A DNA stretch of 64,000 nt, taken from NCBI GenBank assembly GCA_035772785.1, contig JAOCPU010000025.1:124001-188000 (forward strand). Direction: 5' to 3'. Source of the DNA: Phlebiopsis flavidoalba. Lineage: Eukaryota > Basidiomycota > Agaricomycetes > Polyporales > Phanerochaetaceae. The translations under genes and the position numbers were made by a program. The notes beneath the pieces were generated by a model. The model saw nothing but the letters and a program-made list of their open reading frames with translations, had not been told where the DNA came from and did no database searches. Below are positions 34,325 through 45,661 of this stretch, piece by piece (position 1 is the first letter of the stretch; every line of letters begins with the position of its first letter).

Positions 34325-34600
34325 AAGGGTTCGCCGGATTTATTCGCCCAGCTTATAGCTGGGGTCGGATTAATTTGCCCCAGGTTGGATAAATCTAACC
34401 TAGCCACCTCCCGGCGAAAAATGAAATCACCTACCGGGAATCGAACCCGCGGCATGGCAGCATATAAATGCACAGCTTTGCCATTGCACCAAATGACCTT
34501 GTTAAAATGATAATTTGACGCGGCTATGATACAATTTGGATCTCGAGGCCAACGCTCCCTGACCAGGCGAATTAATCTAGCCGCCAGATTAATTCGCCCT
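34325..34600 (-). mobile_element. tRNA-headed SINE-like element, copy 1
   Basis: On the minus strand an A box, TGGTGCAATGG (34,491-34,481), is followed 33 bases later by a B box, GGTTCGATTCC (34,447-34,437). Together they form an internal RNA polymerase III promoter of tRNA type, but no full cloverleaf closes. Upstream lies a perfect 13-base inverted repeat, GGCGAATTAATCT with its complement and a 7-base loop (34,566-34,598). Downstream, the tail at 34,382-34,336 matches the tail of the element at 63,640-64,000. It could instead be a MITE that captured a tRNA fragment. Confidence 0.55.
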
Positions 34601-34619
34601 GAACCAGTGACCCCGGGGT

Positions 34620-34741
34620 TACGCGTCGTCGCCATCGGTGTGACCTGTAGATCGGAGTCCGCGGCTACCTATCCCTGACATACGCGTCGTCGCCATCGGT
34701 GTGACCTGTAGATCGGAGTCCGCGGCTACCTATCCCTGACA
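34620..34741. repeat. Perfect 61-base tandem duplication
   Basis: Two identical 61-base units, 34,620-34,680 and 34,681-34,741, each starting TACGCGTCGTCGCCATCGG and ending CTATCCCTGACA. It could be a real recent duplication or an assembly stutter. Confidence 0.9.
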
Positions 34742-34855
34742 TGTGTCGGCCGCCGTGGGGGCGCTAAAGACTGTCCTTTCGAGAGTTATCACTCCGCGAT
34801 GAGGACACCCTCGAATTTGACGGAGCGTAGGACTACATCACGTCGTAACCCTGTG

Positions 34856-35340
34856 TGCTCTCCGGATGCGATTGTGCACACGCGAGGGCCTCCGGGGCGA
34901 GTGGATGGTTCGTGCCGCGCGTGAGCGGGCGGACGTCGTACTCCTATAGGCCTTCGGGATGCGCTCGTATGCACGCGAGGGGAGGGCTAAGAGGCGAGTG
35001 GAAAGGAGCAAAGGGGATGGGACGGCGCGTCGAGGCCGCCGTCGTGCCGCGCGCGTGAGCGGGCGGACGTCGTACTGGGGAGGGCTAAGAGGCGAGTGGA
35101 AGGAGCAAAGGGGATGGTACGGCGCGTCGAGGCCGCCGTCGTACGCCTGTGTCTTCGGGATGCGCCCCTGCACACGCGAGGTTCTTGAAGCGGATGATAC
35201 AACGCGGGGAGTGAGACGTACCCCGTCTGGGCTCCGGCCTCGCAGTCCACACAACTTTTGGCTTCGACTTGGGCCGCTCTTCGCTCCCGGGTGTCTTCGG
35301 TAGTACGCTTGTGCACACGGGCAGGCCTTGGAGGAGAGGG
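34856..35340 (+). repeat. Tandem cluster of the GTGCAC motif unit
   Basis: Four copies of a unit of about 45 bases with the core CTTCGGGATGCGCTTGTGCA (variants) lie at 34,856-34,899, 34,949-34,985, 35,150-35,190 and 35,285-35,340. Between them is a partly duplicated block (GGGAGGGCTAAGAGGCGAG at 34,980 and 35,079, with CGGCGCGTCGAGGCCGCCGT at 35,023 and 35,122). No coding function seen. Confidence 0.7.
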
Positions 35341-35632
35341 CATGTTACGCCCACTGTAGGCGGGCATGCTCCGATCGGCACAGATGTCGCAGTACACCAT
35401 GTATTCATTACATACCTAGGCCTTATTACTCCCTCCTCTGAGCTCTACCCGTCCTCCTTCTGGACTGTCTCCCTTCCTCCTCGACAAGCCCATGTGCGCG
35501 TCGTTCGTGAGTGGCAATTGGCGCGATGACAGTTTCAGTGCGCACACGAGGACGAACGACACGCCTGTAAGCTCGTGATCCAGCACAAAACACTGCAAAG
35601 CTCACCTCAGCCACTCAAAGTACCATCCGCCT

Positions 35633-35673
35633 GATCTAAACAGACCACGGCGACACCGACCTAAACAAGTCGG
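35633..35673 (+). repeat. 41-base double-hairpin motif, copy 1
   Basis: GATCTAAACAGACC, a 9-base spacer, then CCGACCTAAACAAGTCGG, which can fold as a 5-pair stem CCGAC/GTCGG with an 8-base loop. Confidence 0.8.
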
Positions 35674-35979
35674 GGTGCACTACTCAAAACCAAGCGGGCG
35701 ACGCAGGCGGACACGGAGTTCGCACCAGAGCAAGAGCCAGAAGAGGGTAAAGGTGCAGCACAGCGATGCTGACAGGCGACAGCGACGAGATAGAGAAAGC
35801 GGCCAAGTGGGGCAGTAGACAGCCGCGTGTCGCGCGCAAGTCATAGGCGCCCTTGGCCATTCGGCGCCTATGGCTTGCGGCCTAAACGCACGCGACATTG
35901 CATGCCCACTCGTGGTCGCCCTCTCATCATTACGCCTGAACCGCGTCTCGCCGCTGCCCCCCCTTCCACCTTCATACAG

Positions 35980-36019
35980 CGACTTGTTCAGGTCGTTGTC
36001 GTCGCGGTCTGCTCAGATC
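35980..36019 (-). repeat. 41-base double-hairpin motif, copy 2 (inverted)
   Basis: On the minus strand: GATCTGAGCAGACC, spacer, CGACCTGAACAAGTCG. It faces copy 1, 387 bases end to end. Downstream (36,020-36,470) lies pyrimidine-rich Ser/Pro/Arg-coding low-complexity sequence that I do not regard as a gene. Confidence 0.8.
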
Positions 36020-36479
36020 GTGTCATCCCCGAGGTCTCTCGCCCTAGTTTGCGCCGCCGCCGTCATCCTCCACCCCCGCCGTCGCGTCTCGCCCACACAC
36101 CGTCACCCCGCCCTCGCTGCACATCTGCCCTCGCTGTCCTATCTCACCCTCGTCTCTGGCCTCTCCCTCTCCCTCACACCACCGTCGCCCTCGCGCCCGC
36201 TGTACTCTCCCGTCTTCCCCCTCCATCCCGTCGCCGCCTCTTTAAACCCCGCCGTCCTATCACGCCTTCGACGTCCCCCTCGTCACGTCCTCTCTCGTCC
36301 CCACCGTTGTGTCTCCCCCATGCCGTCGCTCTCGCGGCTCCCCTGTCCCCGCTGTCGTGTCACCCCTCTCGCATTGCCCTCGCCGTGCGCCCTGGCGCAT
36401 GTTCTCGCCACCCAGCCATGATTCAGGCTTACGACGGACCGAGTAGCGGCCCCTTGGGAGAGTCTGGGTAGGGTCAGGG

Positions 36480-37820
36480 AGCAGTGGAAAGATGGGCGAA
36501 GTAGCTTCCTTCGCGTGACGGGAACCCATGAAAGGTAAGTCATCGTCGTATAACTCAATGGAACTGACCATACAGCCCCTTCAATCCCTGCGCAGGCTGC
36601 GCGAAACCCCACTTCCCTACCCCCTACGCTAGCCACTCACCCACCACCCCCCATCGCTCATAGCCATATCGTTTACCCGTCATGCCGCAGTTTCCCGTTA
36701 CCCTCACCCGTCGCTCACATAGTACCTGCTCCAGTACCTACACAGTAGACAGATCCATGAATAGAATTATCACTACATCCACTCAGTACAAACGGGAGAG
36801 CCATAAGCACACGGTATGAGACCTAGGCGAACTACATCCAATGACCCCGCACCTGCGTTCGCGCGCCAACAACGCTCTTCCGTCTCGACCTTACCATACC
36901 ACCCCTACACACTCAGACCAGCCATCGCCAGGATTCCAGCCGGCAGCACCAGCTTCACAGCCGTGTAACGGTCCTCGAATAGGTACCAAACCGTGATCTG
37001 GTGCGACCATTGCGTCCCCGCATTTCGGTGGATGCTCCCTCTGCGCGCGTCAGCCCTATCCACCACAACCACCACCAACATCTACTCACCTGATCACAGC
37101 ACCCTCTGCGCCATCATTCCATGCAGAGAATGTCTCCCAGTGGGATGCCACATACAGCGTGATCACCACCCGTTTCAGCTCTCTCTTCCTGCTGTAATCT
37201 CTCTGCTCCAGCCACCCAAGTAGAACCTATTTACCAGTTATGCATCAGCACCCAGACTTGAAAGTGATATGTAGCTCTTCTGGAACACTCACCACTGTTG
37301 ATATACCGGTACTGGGTCCATAGCCTTCAAGTGCTGAGGATGTGCTTGACAGGAAGTAACCCCAATATTCTCGCGGTTGGACTTGCATATGTGGCGCCTC
37401 ACCTGCGTACATCTGTTTGGACACACCCAACCCCCAATGTTCTCGCGGTCGCACTTGCATCTGTCACACACCTATATACATTTATTCAGAAGCACTCGCA
37501 CCACCATCGGTCACGATTCTACTGTGAGTGTATGGACAGCCCGCGTTCATTTCACATTCCTATCGCGCTACACGGCTCCCGACTGTGACATCTCGATACG
37601 CTCGTAGCGTCTCTTACTCGTTTCGACCTGGTGCGCCTGGTACACACACTTGTCATCCCGATAGTGATGTACGGCGTCCTAAGCAACCGCGGTCAACCAC
37701 CGTCTACGCCAAGCTCCCACTGGCCCACTTACCACGTCCACGACCTTCACAAGGCTTGCCCACTGTGCGCGGCAGATGTCGACGAGGCGCTCATACCGAA
37801 ATGCCTGCCTGGAAACAATT
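36480..37820. other. Stretch without a supported gene
   Basis: Short frames only. Two diverged direct repeats of about 70 bases sit at 37,361-37,430 and 37,431-37,495, sharing CCCCAATRTTCTCGCGGT and ACTTGCATVTGT. Confidence 0.4.
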
Positions 37821-40800
37821 AGACACACATCTGTCCGAGGTCCCTCCACACCCACTTGCGTGCGTAGCCAGCGTTCTGCGTCTCCGCTTCGGCATCGTGC
37901 CGAAACGCCGCTTCCAGCCAGTCATCCTCCATGTACTTGTAGAACCTCACCGTCCTACGCATCTCTTCCTCTACCAGTAGCTTTTCTTCGTACCAACGAC
38001 TCTTCAGCGCGCTCATTCGGAACCAGTGTACTTTGATCGCTGTATCCCGATGAGCACACATTCCCCTACTGTATGCGCCGACTTACCGGCTTTCGCGTAG
38101 CTGTCAAAGTTTTCTGTGACGTGCTTTGTTGTCCAGGAAGTTGAGGTTCTGCCAAATCCACGACGATGGCGCCTTCTTGCTAGTGCCCAGTTGAGAGTCT
38201 TCTAAGCTCACAGCGAACGGCTGGCAGTCCGATTTCTTGAGTGCAGGGTAGCCTTCCTTCACTCCTAGCGCGAACAGCGCCCTCTGCGCCCTCCTGTATA
38301 CGTTACCCGCTGTCTCGATGTCCTTCTGTTTGTTTGCAATTCGGGTAGCGAATCGTGTGTCGTCGTAGCATGACCGCTCAGCGCACAGCGCGCGCTGCGC
38401 TGCTTTGCTGCCTCCTTTGTGGTGTAGCTTGTGATGATATGAGTACGCAGGCAGTCCAGGGCGTCGTCGGCCTGAGCCTTGCGAAGGTCAGTCTCAATCT
38501 CGACCACTCCCCTCATGCACTCCTGTTCAATCACCGCCCTACACCACGAAGACGGCAGCGCAATCGAAATCTCGTTCACTTCGATCCATTCGGCAGATCT
38601 CCTGTAACCCTGGCCCGACGTCTTCCGCTTGCCAGAAGTCGCAGACGCTGTCTCAGCCTCCGTCTCATCACCCTCTTCCTCCAATTCTGCCCGGAATCCC
38701 GTAGCAGCTTTCGCGTTGTCCTTCGCTATGTCGAAGATCGCGCCCCCATGAGCTTGGTGCTGCGCTCGCGCCAGGCGACGACCTCGTTCACAAAGCTGCT
38801 CGCGCATTTCCTCAATCTTCTTCGTCTCCTCTCCGCCCTCAATCATGGACAGAAGAGCAGCCCTGAGCACACTAGTATGAATACCAATCTCAACAATAGA
38901 TACCGGGCGTACTTTTGTTCCTGTAAGTCTATCCCCCCACCCACTACTCCAATCACATCCGTTCCCCGTGTCGTCTCCGGCAGTTTATCCTCTACAACGC
39001 GAAGCAATTCCTGTTGACTCCGGGCTGGCCCTTTGTCAATACAGGCGCGGTCTACCACCACAGCACTTACCCGTGGGCCGCGGCATGTCATGTCATACGG
39101 GTTCTCCAGGCCTTCATGTTGACGAGGGTCGACTACTTTCTCCTTCCAGTCCGCCTCGAGCCCTTCAAACTCCGGTACAAGCTCTTTACCATACTTTTCT
39201 TCGATAGCTTCCACCAGCGCGTCCAGAGCCTCCGTGACCCTCTCGAGATGCTTCACCGCAGTGCGATATTTCTTCACGAGCGAGTACGCTGCGGGTTCAA
39301 TGAGACAAGACGTCACCTAGAAAAAATCTGGAACGTACGCATGTCATGTACTCGTCGGGTGTTCAGGTCGTTGTACAGAAACACCACTACGTCATGCCGA
39401 TGACCAGGGTTCATTTCCCGTGTGCACGTCTGCTGAAGAGGTTGACTACAGCCCCACACTCGCTCATTTCCCCTCGCCATCCCCCCATCGCCGAGCCAGG
39501 AAGATAGTACAGAGAAAACTTGTACCCGACACTCTATATACGGTGTCCCCCAATGTGAAACTTACCGATCCCGCTATCGTGAAGGGGAACAGAATGTCTC
39601 TGTCCATGTCTATCAAGTCGTTCAATCCAAGGTTCTTGAGGTCTTCCGCCAATTGTTTCATGCGTTTTATCGCGGTGGATTTGGTACTGGCAATGGATGT
39701 CGTAAGCACCTATGTGCTATCAGCAGATCCACCCAGCCCTGCAGTGCGGAGGCTAGTGCCAGGTCGACGTTTGCAAACCTAGGATCCCTCAGCCCCTCAT
39801 CCCTCGGTGTTCTCGACGACCCACTTACCTTTCACCCTTTTGCAGGATCGACGTGCCCCCGCCCGGTAATGCGAACATATGTCGCGCGCACAAAACACGC
39901 CAACCACGCCGGGACACCTTGCCCGCGTATGTGCTGCTCTTCATTGCATTGAAATCGCTGCACGTACTCGGCTGTCACACCACCAATTAGCCAGTGTGAA
40001 TTCCACGCCGCATGATTTACCTCTTCTAAAGCCGAACCTCGGCTCTCCAAGTACTTCGCCACAGCATCTTCGTTTGCAAAAATATCCTCCGCCTTTTGTT
40101 AGAGGTACGTCTTCATTGTCATTTGGCTTTTTCCTTCAGGTTTGCGTGGAAGTTCCCGTCGATCGCATAGAACAGTGCGTCCAGGAATCTGGTACTATCA
40201 GTAACTGCTTGACCTTGCGCCACGATGCCCACCCTCAAGTCCTTGCTCCTCGCCGTCCACTCAGGATCCATGTTCATCTTCTGTCGGTTGAGGACACGCC
40301 GGGCAGCGTTACTACCAGAGATCCGTACACCAACTCGCGTAGCCCCCGACCATTGCGCTTCGTCCCCCTGCCGTTATCGCAGAGAATTGGCGATGCGAGC
40401 CTGAGAACTCTTTGGTAGCGATCCTATTCTGCGTCAGCCTGCCCCGACCCATACCACAGCCAACTCACTGGAACCCCTCTCGGGCATACCCCGTCCGTCA
40501 TTGCGCCGTAGCGTTTCGTAAAAAAGTCGTAGGCATTCTCGTGTTGAATTGGTACGACGACAACGAAAATCTTTTGAACAACTTGCACTGTGGGTTGAAA
40601 GCCGTCTCATGGGTGTGTCCCAGCTCGCAGGCCAGTAATATCCAGTTGTTGAGTAATTGCGTCGCATCCGGAGCCTTCTCACCCCGTCACATCGTTCCGG
40701 ACACGCACAAAAGCCCACCGGTACAGTGTGGATCCCCAGCTCAGACACGATCGTCAGCTTGCGAGGCTCCAAACAGTGCGCGACTGCAGGGATGTCCTTC

Positions 40801-41110
40801 GTGGCCGAGGGAGAATGACAAGTCCTTAGGTTCGGTTAAGGGTACCTCCTCCAGAAGCTTCGCTCCTTCATCCACTCCTCCACAAAGTGAAACGGATTGT
40901 CGATGTGCGACTCGAGCATACACTCCTTGCATAACACTCGACCTCGCCCGGCGGCCAATCGTAGCAACGATACACCGTACCCATTCGTATCCGAGCATTT
41001 CGTGCATCCCCCCTTCGCGCCTCCATCCCTTTGCCCGTCCCCGGTCCCCTTCGCGTGAAAGCAGCCCCTTCAAAGCCCGAGGCGCATGGTGAGAGAGAAA
41101 TTCCTTCATG
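37819..41110 (-). pseudogene. KDZ (Kyakuja-Dileera-Zisupton) transposase, broken
   Basis: A DDE-class DNA transposase of the fungal KDZ superfamily, read on the minus strand with frame changes. The N-terminal CxC2-like cysteine cluster gives YRCYDWPPGEVECYARSV (about 40,960; one expected Cys reads Trp), LSFSLGHEGHPC (about 40,810) and VSELGIHTVPVGFCACPE (about 40,740). Next come AYDFFTKRYGAM (about 40,520), IDGNFHANLKEKAK (about 40,160), RHMFALPGG (about 39,880), ALASALQGW, then the DDE core YDIHCQYQ (about 39,700) and GKFHIG (about 39,560), REMNPGHRHD-like sequence (about 39,410), and the C-terminal helical half with LRTHIITSYTTKEAAKQRSA (about 38,430) and LVEEEMRRTVRFYKYMEDDW (about 37,960). 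Short introns are likely. Some indels may be assembly errors, but stops and shifts are frequent enough that I call it broken. Terminal repeats were not found. Confidence 0.8.
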
Positions 41111-41119
41111 ATCGCAGAT

Positions 41120-42610
41120 GGCCTTTCTATTCAAGCATGTAAGCATCTGTAGACACTGTAGTCGGAACCCTCCGTACCTTGCGATTACTGAACTTGACTC
41201 TCTTGCTACCCTGCGCACTCCCCTCCATCGCTGTGGGCTTATCCGTACGCTCATCGGTCACGACCTCCCCCAGTCCCCTGCACACTGCCCTTCTCCTGGG
41301 TGTTCAGTAGGCGCATCGCACCCGGCCTCCCTTGCACCCTCAACCCCTGCAGTCCCCAGTCAGCTGTGTGCTCCTTACTCTTGTCGATACCACCAGAGGG
41401 TATTTGCGGCCTGGTTCGCAGTACAAAAAAAAAACCCCAGATCGAAAGGGCTTTGCCATCTCGCGGAGCTACTGCCTACACCTACAACGTCGTCAATATT
41501 GAAACCCTTCTCGCTCGGTTTCTTCTTTTTCGGCGACCTGCCATTCTTCCGCAAGCCGCCGCCCCTCCAGGGCCATGTCATACCTACATAAGTAGCACGT
41601 TAGCGTGGTGAAACCTCACGCAGGAGGACTTGCCGATGATCATAGCAAGGGATATCGGCCGCAAACCCACGCCATGGGCCATCGCTACACCCATGCAGTC
41701 GGCTGCGCCCTCTGCGCCCGCTGACTAATCCCCTCCCCTTGCCAGGCTCAAGATGCTTCATGTTGGCAAACAAAAACTATCTGCCCAGCACAGAACGAGC
41801 AAAACTACTCGTTCGGGGACCCCGCGATGACCTTCACTCCGCCGGGGATGGTCTTGAGCCTGGATCGTAGCCTCGCTTTCGGGTACTTCGCGGCGCCTCC
41901 CCGACCAGCTGAGGCTCCGTTCTTGTAGGTGGTTTGGCGTGTCGTCTGGGCTGACGCACGGACGCTGGCCTCGGCAGCGGCTTAATGCGCGCAGGGAACA
42001 GGAAGATAAGAAGGGTGCGGGTCGAAGTTTTGGAAGAGTACACACTTCAGGTCCAGAATTTGACCGCCTATTCATACATTTGGCACATTATTCCCACGCT
42101 TAATTTTCGAAGTTCAAATGTCTTGGACCTACACCGACTCCTTGCTATCCATTGAGCTACCACGCTTGCCCCCACCGCAATGACCACATTACGGCAGGGT
42201 CACAGAGACCGCCCGCGCGAGGCATGAGGCTTCCTGGGGAGACGAAGGGAACCAAGCGCCGGGGCTGCTGCGCCACATACGCGTGCATGCGCCTCCCGTC
42301 ATACGCCCTGCGATATGATGATATCATCGCTGCCTCTCGCGTCCAGCCCCCGTCAGTTTTATCCTCCGTATGAGTCTAGAATAGTATGAGAATGCTAAGC
42401 CCGGATATTCCAGCTTATAAAAAACACACATTCCGACGCCCACACTCACAACGAACGATAATATGTCTCAGTTGATGTACACACCATTTGCACCCCAGTG
42501 AACAATGCCACCCACGCTATCCACCTTGTTCCGATAGTACCCATAGGCAATGCACGAGTTCAAAACAATTTATTACAACGTTTATACGATAGCATGACAA
42601 AAACTTAGAG
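41120..42610. other. Stretch without a supported gene
   Basis: Plus-strand frames at 41,118-41,611 are Pro/Ser/Arg-rich and overlap in two frames. The minus-strand frame at 42,075-41,758 has no features. A tRNA-like scrap at 42,094-42,167 is listed separately. Confidence 0.4.
42094..42167 (-). other. tRNA-like A-box scrap between 8-base direct repeats
   Basis: The minus strand carries TAGCTCAATGGATAGC (about 42,157-42,142), a good tRNA D-arm/A-box match, but no B box in the same direction and no acceptor stem. CCACGCTT occurs at both ends (42,094-42,101 and 42,160-42,167), as a target-site duplication would. It may be a truncated SINE or chance. Confidence 0.25.
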
Positions 42611-42619
42611 GACCTTGCC

Positions 42620-44390
42620 TTAGTTCCATAGCACAATAGCATAACATCTAGTTACAGGGCCGCTCAGTTCCCCTAGCGCGTAAGCTTCGAGTGTAGGAAA
42701 CATCTTTACAGCCTCCTTCCAGGCGTTCGCCCTAGCCGCTTCTTCTGCATCCGCACGCCGCTTGTCAGTCTTTTTAAGAGTCTCCCACGAACGCCCGCCA
42801 TATCGCATCCAGCGGAACAGCCCCCAAAAAAAAAAAACACCAGCCGGCGTACTGGGTTCATGACGGCTCCGACTCTCCCACGGTGGCGAACGCGGATATT
42901 CCCGTGGCGCAGGCTTGCAGATGGGATGAAGATGACCGCCCCATGGTGGAAAGCGAACGATGAGGTTCAGGTGGGCAGGACAATGTGGCCTCCCTTGCGT
43001 TGAATCGTAATTTGTCCCAGAGCGAAGATGCAGCATAATGCCGTTAGCTTTGTTCCCGGCATCTGTGTGTATCTCGCACCTGCGCATTGGAGCGGAAAGT
43101 AATCGAAAGCGCATGCCCACACTACCGGCTGAAGGTGCGCCGCAGCCCGAGTCGCCGTCATAGAGGTCACCCGAGTGTCTGCGAGTTAGTCCTGGTACAA
43201 CTCGGGAAAGTATGTCGCAAAACGCTGCCTTATCGAGTCGATATTAGTGACGATCCATGGTCACCGTGACATTGGGAAGATACTTACTTCGTGCGTAGCC
43301 ACTCAAATCGTTTCATATCAGGGTTCTCGCAAATCTCTTTCGTCAGGACCCTCTGATTGGTGTACCGTCTGCTTGAGGTGCCCGTCCCCGGCTTCTGCGC
43401 GTCTCTCATGAGCGAGACAGATTCAGGCACGGGCGGTCCTTGCTTACCCGCTGGGCCGCCCTCCGTGACGGCAACCTTGCCCCGCAACTGCAATGGTCTC
43501 GAGACCCCCAACGCGCCGATCGACTTCCGCTTGCCGTCTAAACTGAATTTTGTCCTTCATCTGTGCTAGAAACTCAGTTGCTCCTTGGACAGCTTCAGTG
43601 TAGCCGGGGTCCTTAGGTATCTCGCACAAAAGACTGAAGACCCGCTCCTTCACGTCGACCCACATGCGCACGTCGAACTTGTCCATTGTCAGCACCACGT
43701 GTTGACACCACACGCCCACGTAGACAGCACGAACCTGGCGCGTCCAGTCCAAGTAGTCCATGCCTCTGTTCAGAAAAGCCTGTAGTTCACCGGTGACGTG
43801 CTCTATCCCGAGACGCTTCCCAATGAATCCTCCCTTTGCCGTGTGTAGGACTCGCAGTGGTATCAAATCCGGTCTGGACGGTCTCTAGGTTGAGAATCTT
43901 CTTCACCGCATGGTCGCCCGGCACGTATTCTCGACCATCGGGTCGCTTGTAGCTGCCTCCGTGCACTCTCCGCCTCCTCCCTCTTGCGTTTTCGCATATG
44001 CCTTGCCGCGCTGAATGCCTATCGTGATTGGAAGGTTTCTTCTTTTTGCCATTACCGTTTTGCACGAGGTTCTACGACGTCCGCCTGACTCCCCAGTCCA
44101 AAGCCTTGCGACAGCTCGGACGCCCCGATGGCACCACCCCGTCCGGATGGCCTGGCGAAGGGTCGCGCGGACGCGCGGTACCGATGACAAGGGCGAGCCA
44201 AAGGGGGTCCAGGTCACTGTCTTCGTCTCCTTCGTGCGAATCTGCGCGCAAACGCTTTTTCTCGTTCAATTCCGTAGGGGAGGGACTCGATGCCCGCGTG
44301 GTGCACAAGGACGACAACGCCGAATCCCATTCGGGATCACCCTCCAACTCCCAGTCGTCGGTGTCATCTTCGATGCCGTCGTCCATCAGA
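42620..44390 (-). CDS. Unrecognised minus-strand gene (frameshifted)
   Basis: Minus-strand pieces form one plausible protein. An acidic start, MDDGIEDDTDDWELEGDPEW (44,386), runs to LRADSHEGDEDSDLDPLW. A basic stretch (about 44,050-43,930) follows with SYKRPDGREYVPGDHAVKKI and LNLETVQTGFDT. A well-formed globular part, 43,860-43,500, contains HVTGELQAFLNRGMDYLDW, VWCQHVVLTMDKFDVRMWVD and VKERVFSLLCEIPKDPGYTE. A disordered linker with TSSRRYTNQRVLTKEICENP leads to a GTAAGT donor near 43,288. The C-terminus (about 42,800-42,620) reads RYGGRSWETLKKTDKRRADA and ends VLWN before a stop. I do not recognise the family. It lies next to the KDZ transposase on the same strand, so it could be a lineage-specific host gene or transposon cargo. 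Confidence 0.5.
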
Positions 44391-44399
44391 CGCTTGCAT

Positions 44400-45655
44400 T
44401 CCTTTGCATGCGCTTCCTGTACGAAGGATCCGAAGTCATACTCTACGTGCAGACTCTGGCTCTTCGCGCCGAGTTGACGTATCGAGTACCTCCGTCCGTC
44501 GGTAAACTACTTCCCCGTTCAATCACACATACACAAGAAAAAAAAAGCTGTAGCTGCATACCACGCTCATCCTCGAGCCCACTAATGCTTCCGATGCCGT
44601 CACGAGAAGTCGTCGAAAGGTCCTACTTATCAGGCATGATGTCAGCTCACGTCAATCCAAGTAGGCCAGTATGCGCATCCCGGTCAAGGCCCGCCACTTC
44701 ACGCGACGCGGACGCGTCAGGGTGCCCGAATGCATAGCTGGCCCGTCGTCGTCGCGTGGCCCAGTTGGCCCTTGTCGCCAATAAAATATGATAAAAACTC
44801 ACGCGGTGAGACTTTCTGGCAAACTATCCTGGGTGTGAGTCGTCGATCTAAACAGACCGCAACCAGACCTGCCTGAGCAAGCAGGACTGCACACAATCCC
44901 AGGCGCGCGCGTTCAAGAGCAATGAGGTTGAGGACGAGCAAGAGTGAGGACGAGCAAGAGGGATGTGAGCCCTTGGCGCTGGCCCTCGCTGGCCCCATCA
45001 AGTCCTAGACGCCTGTGGCCGTGGGGAACTGCTCTGACGCCGTCACGTGGGCTCGTTTACTATCAGACGCCTTCCCACGCTCCTGACACGCGTCCTTCCT
45101 CTTTCGCAGTCTTTTACCTCCTCTTCTCCCATCGTGCGCTCCCCTGTCCTCACCGTTCCTCGGTCTACTTATCATTCCCAAGTCGCTACCGACATAACAA
45201 ATAAAAACCACCAACCCGGCGACTCTACTTGTGAGTAATGCGTCCTTCGGAGCACAAACCTTGTTAAATCATCATTGCATGTAGCGACGCCCTGGAAGTC
45301 AGCGACAACCTTCTCGAAGTCTCACCCGTCCATCCGACGAGAATGTCAATGTAGACTCATAACCTTTTTCCAGATCCAAGCGGGTCATCATCGCATAACA
45401 CAGGACAGGCAAGCGCAGTTCTTTTGTGACCTCGACAGCGTGTTGAAGTCTCCGTACACACCCAGATTTCACGCGCAGCAGTCCGGACGCCGACAAGACG
45501 GGCAAGAAAACTGGAGTGGCACATATCAGTAAGTGATCGACCGATACATTCAACACGACTGACCGGTTTTCGCAGAAACCTGAACACCTTCCCCCCTCTC
45601 CACGCGATCCGTTGTTTAGCGGACGTGTATTAGGCCAGGTAGTTTTGCCTGGTCC
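44400..45655. other. Stretch without a supported gene
   Basis: Short overlapping frames on both strands. A minus-strand frame at 45,556-45,299 with LRLPVLCYAMMTRLDLEKGY reads somewhat like protein but has no partners. Motif copy 3 lies at 44,845-44,885. Confidence 0.4.
44845..44885 (+). repeat. 41-base double-hairpin motif, copy 3 (covarying stem)
   Basis: GATCTAAACAGACC, a 9-base spacer, then CCTGCCTGAGCAAGCAGG. Compared with the usual CCGAC/GTCGG stem, this copy has CCTGC/GCAGG: two base pairs have changed on both sides so that pairing is kept. Confidence 0.8.
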
Positions 45656-45661
45656 CCCGTT

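Noticed and set aside
34420..34500. A functional tRNA gene at 34.4 kb
   Set aside because: A and B boxes are good, but the acceptor stem does not close and the T stem has only four pairs; the sequence is better read as a SINE head.
35827..36471. 214-residue plus-strand frame, Pro/Ser/Arg-rich
   Set aside because: Pyrimidine-rich low complexity behind an inverted hairpin motif; two frames are open together.
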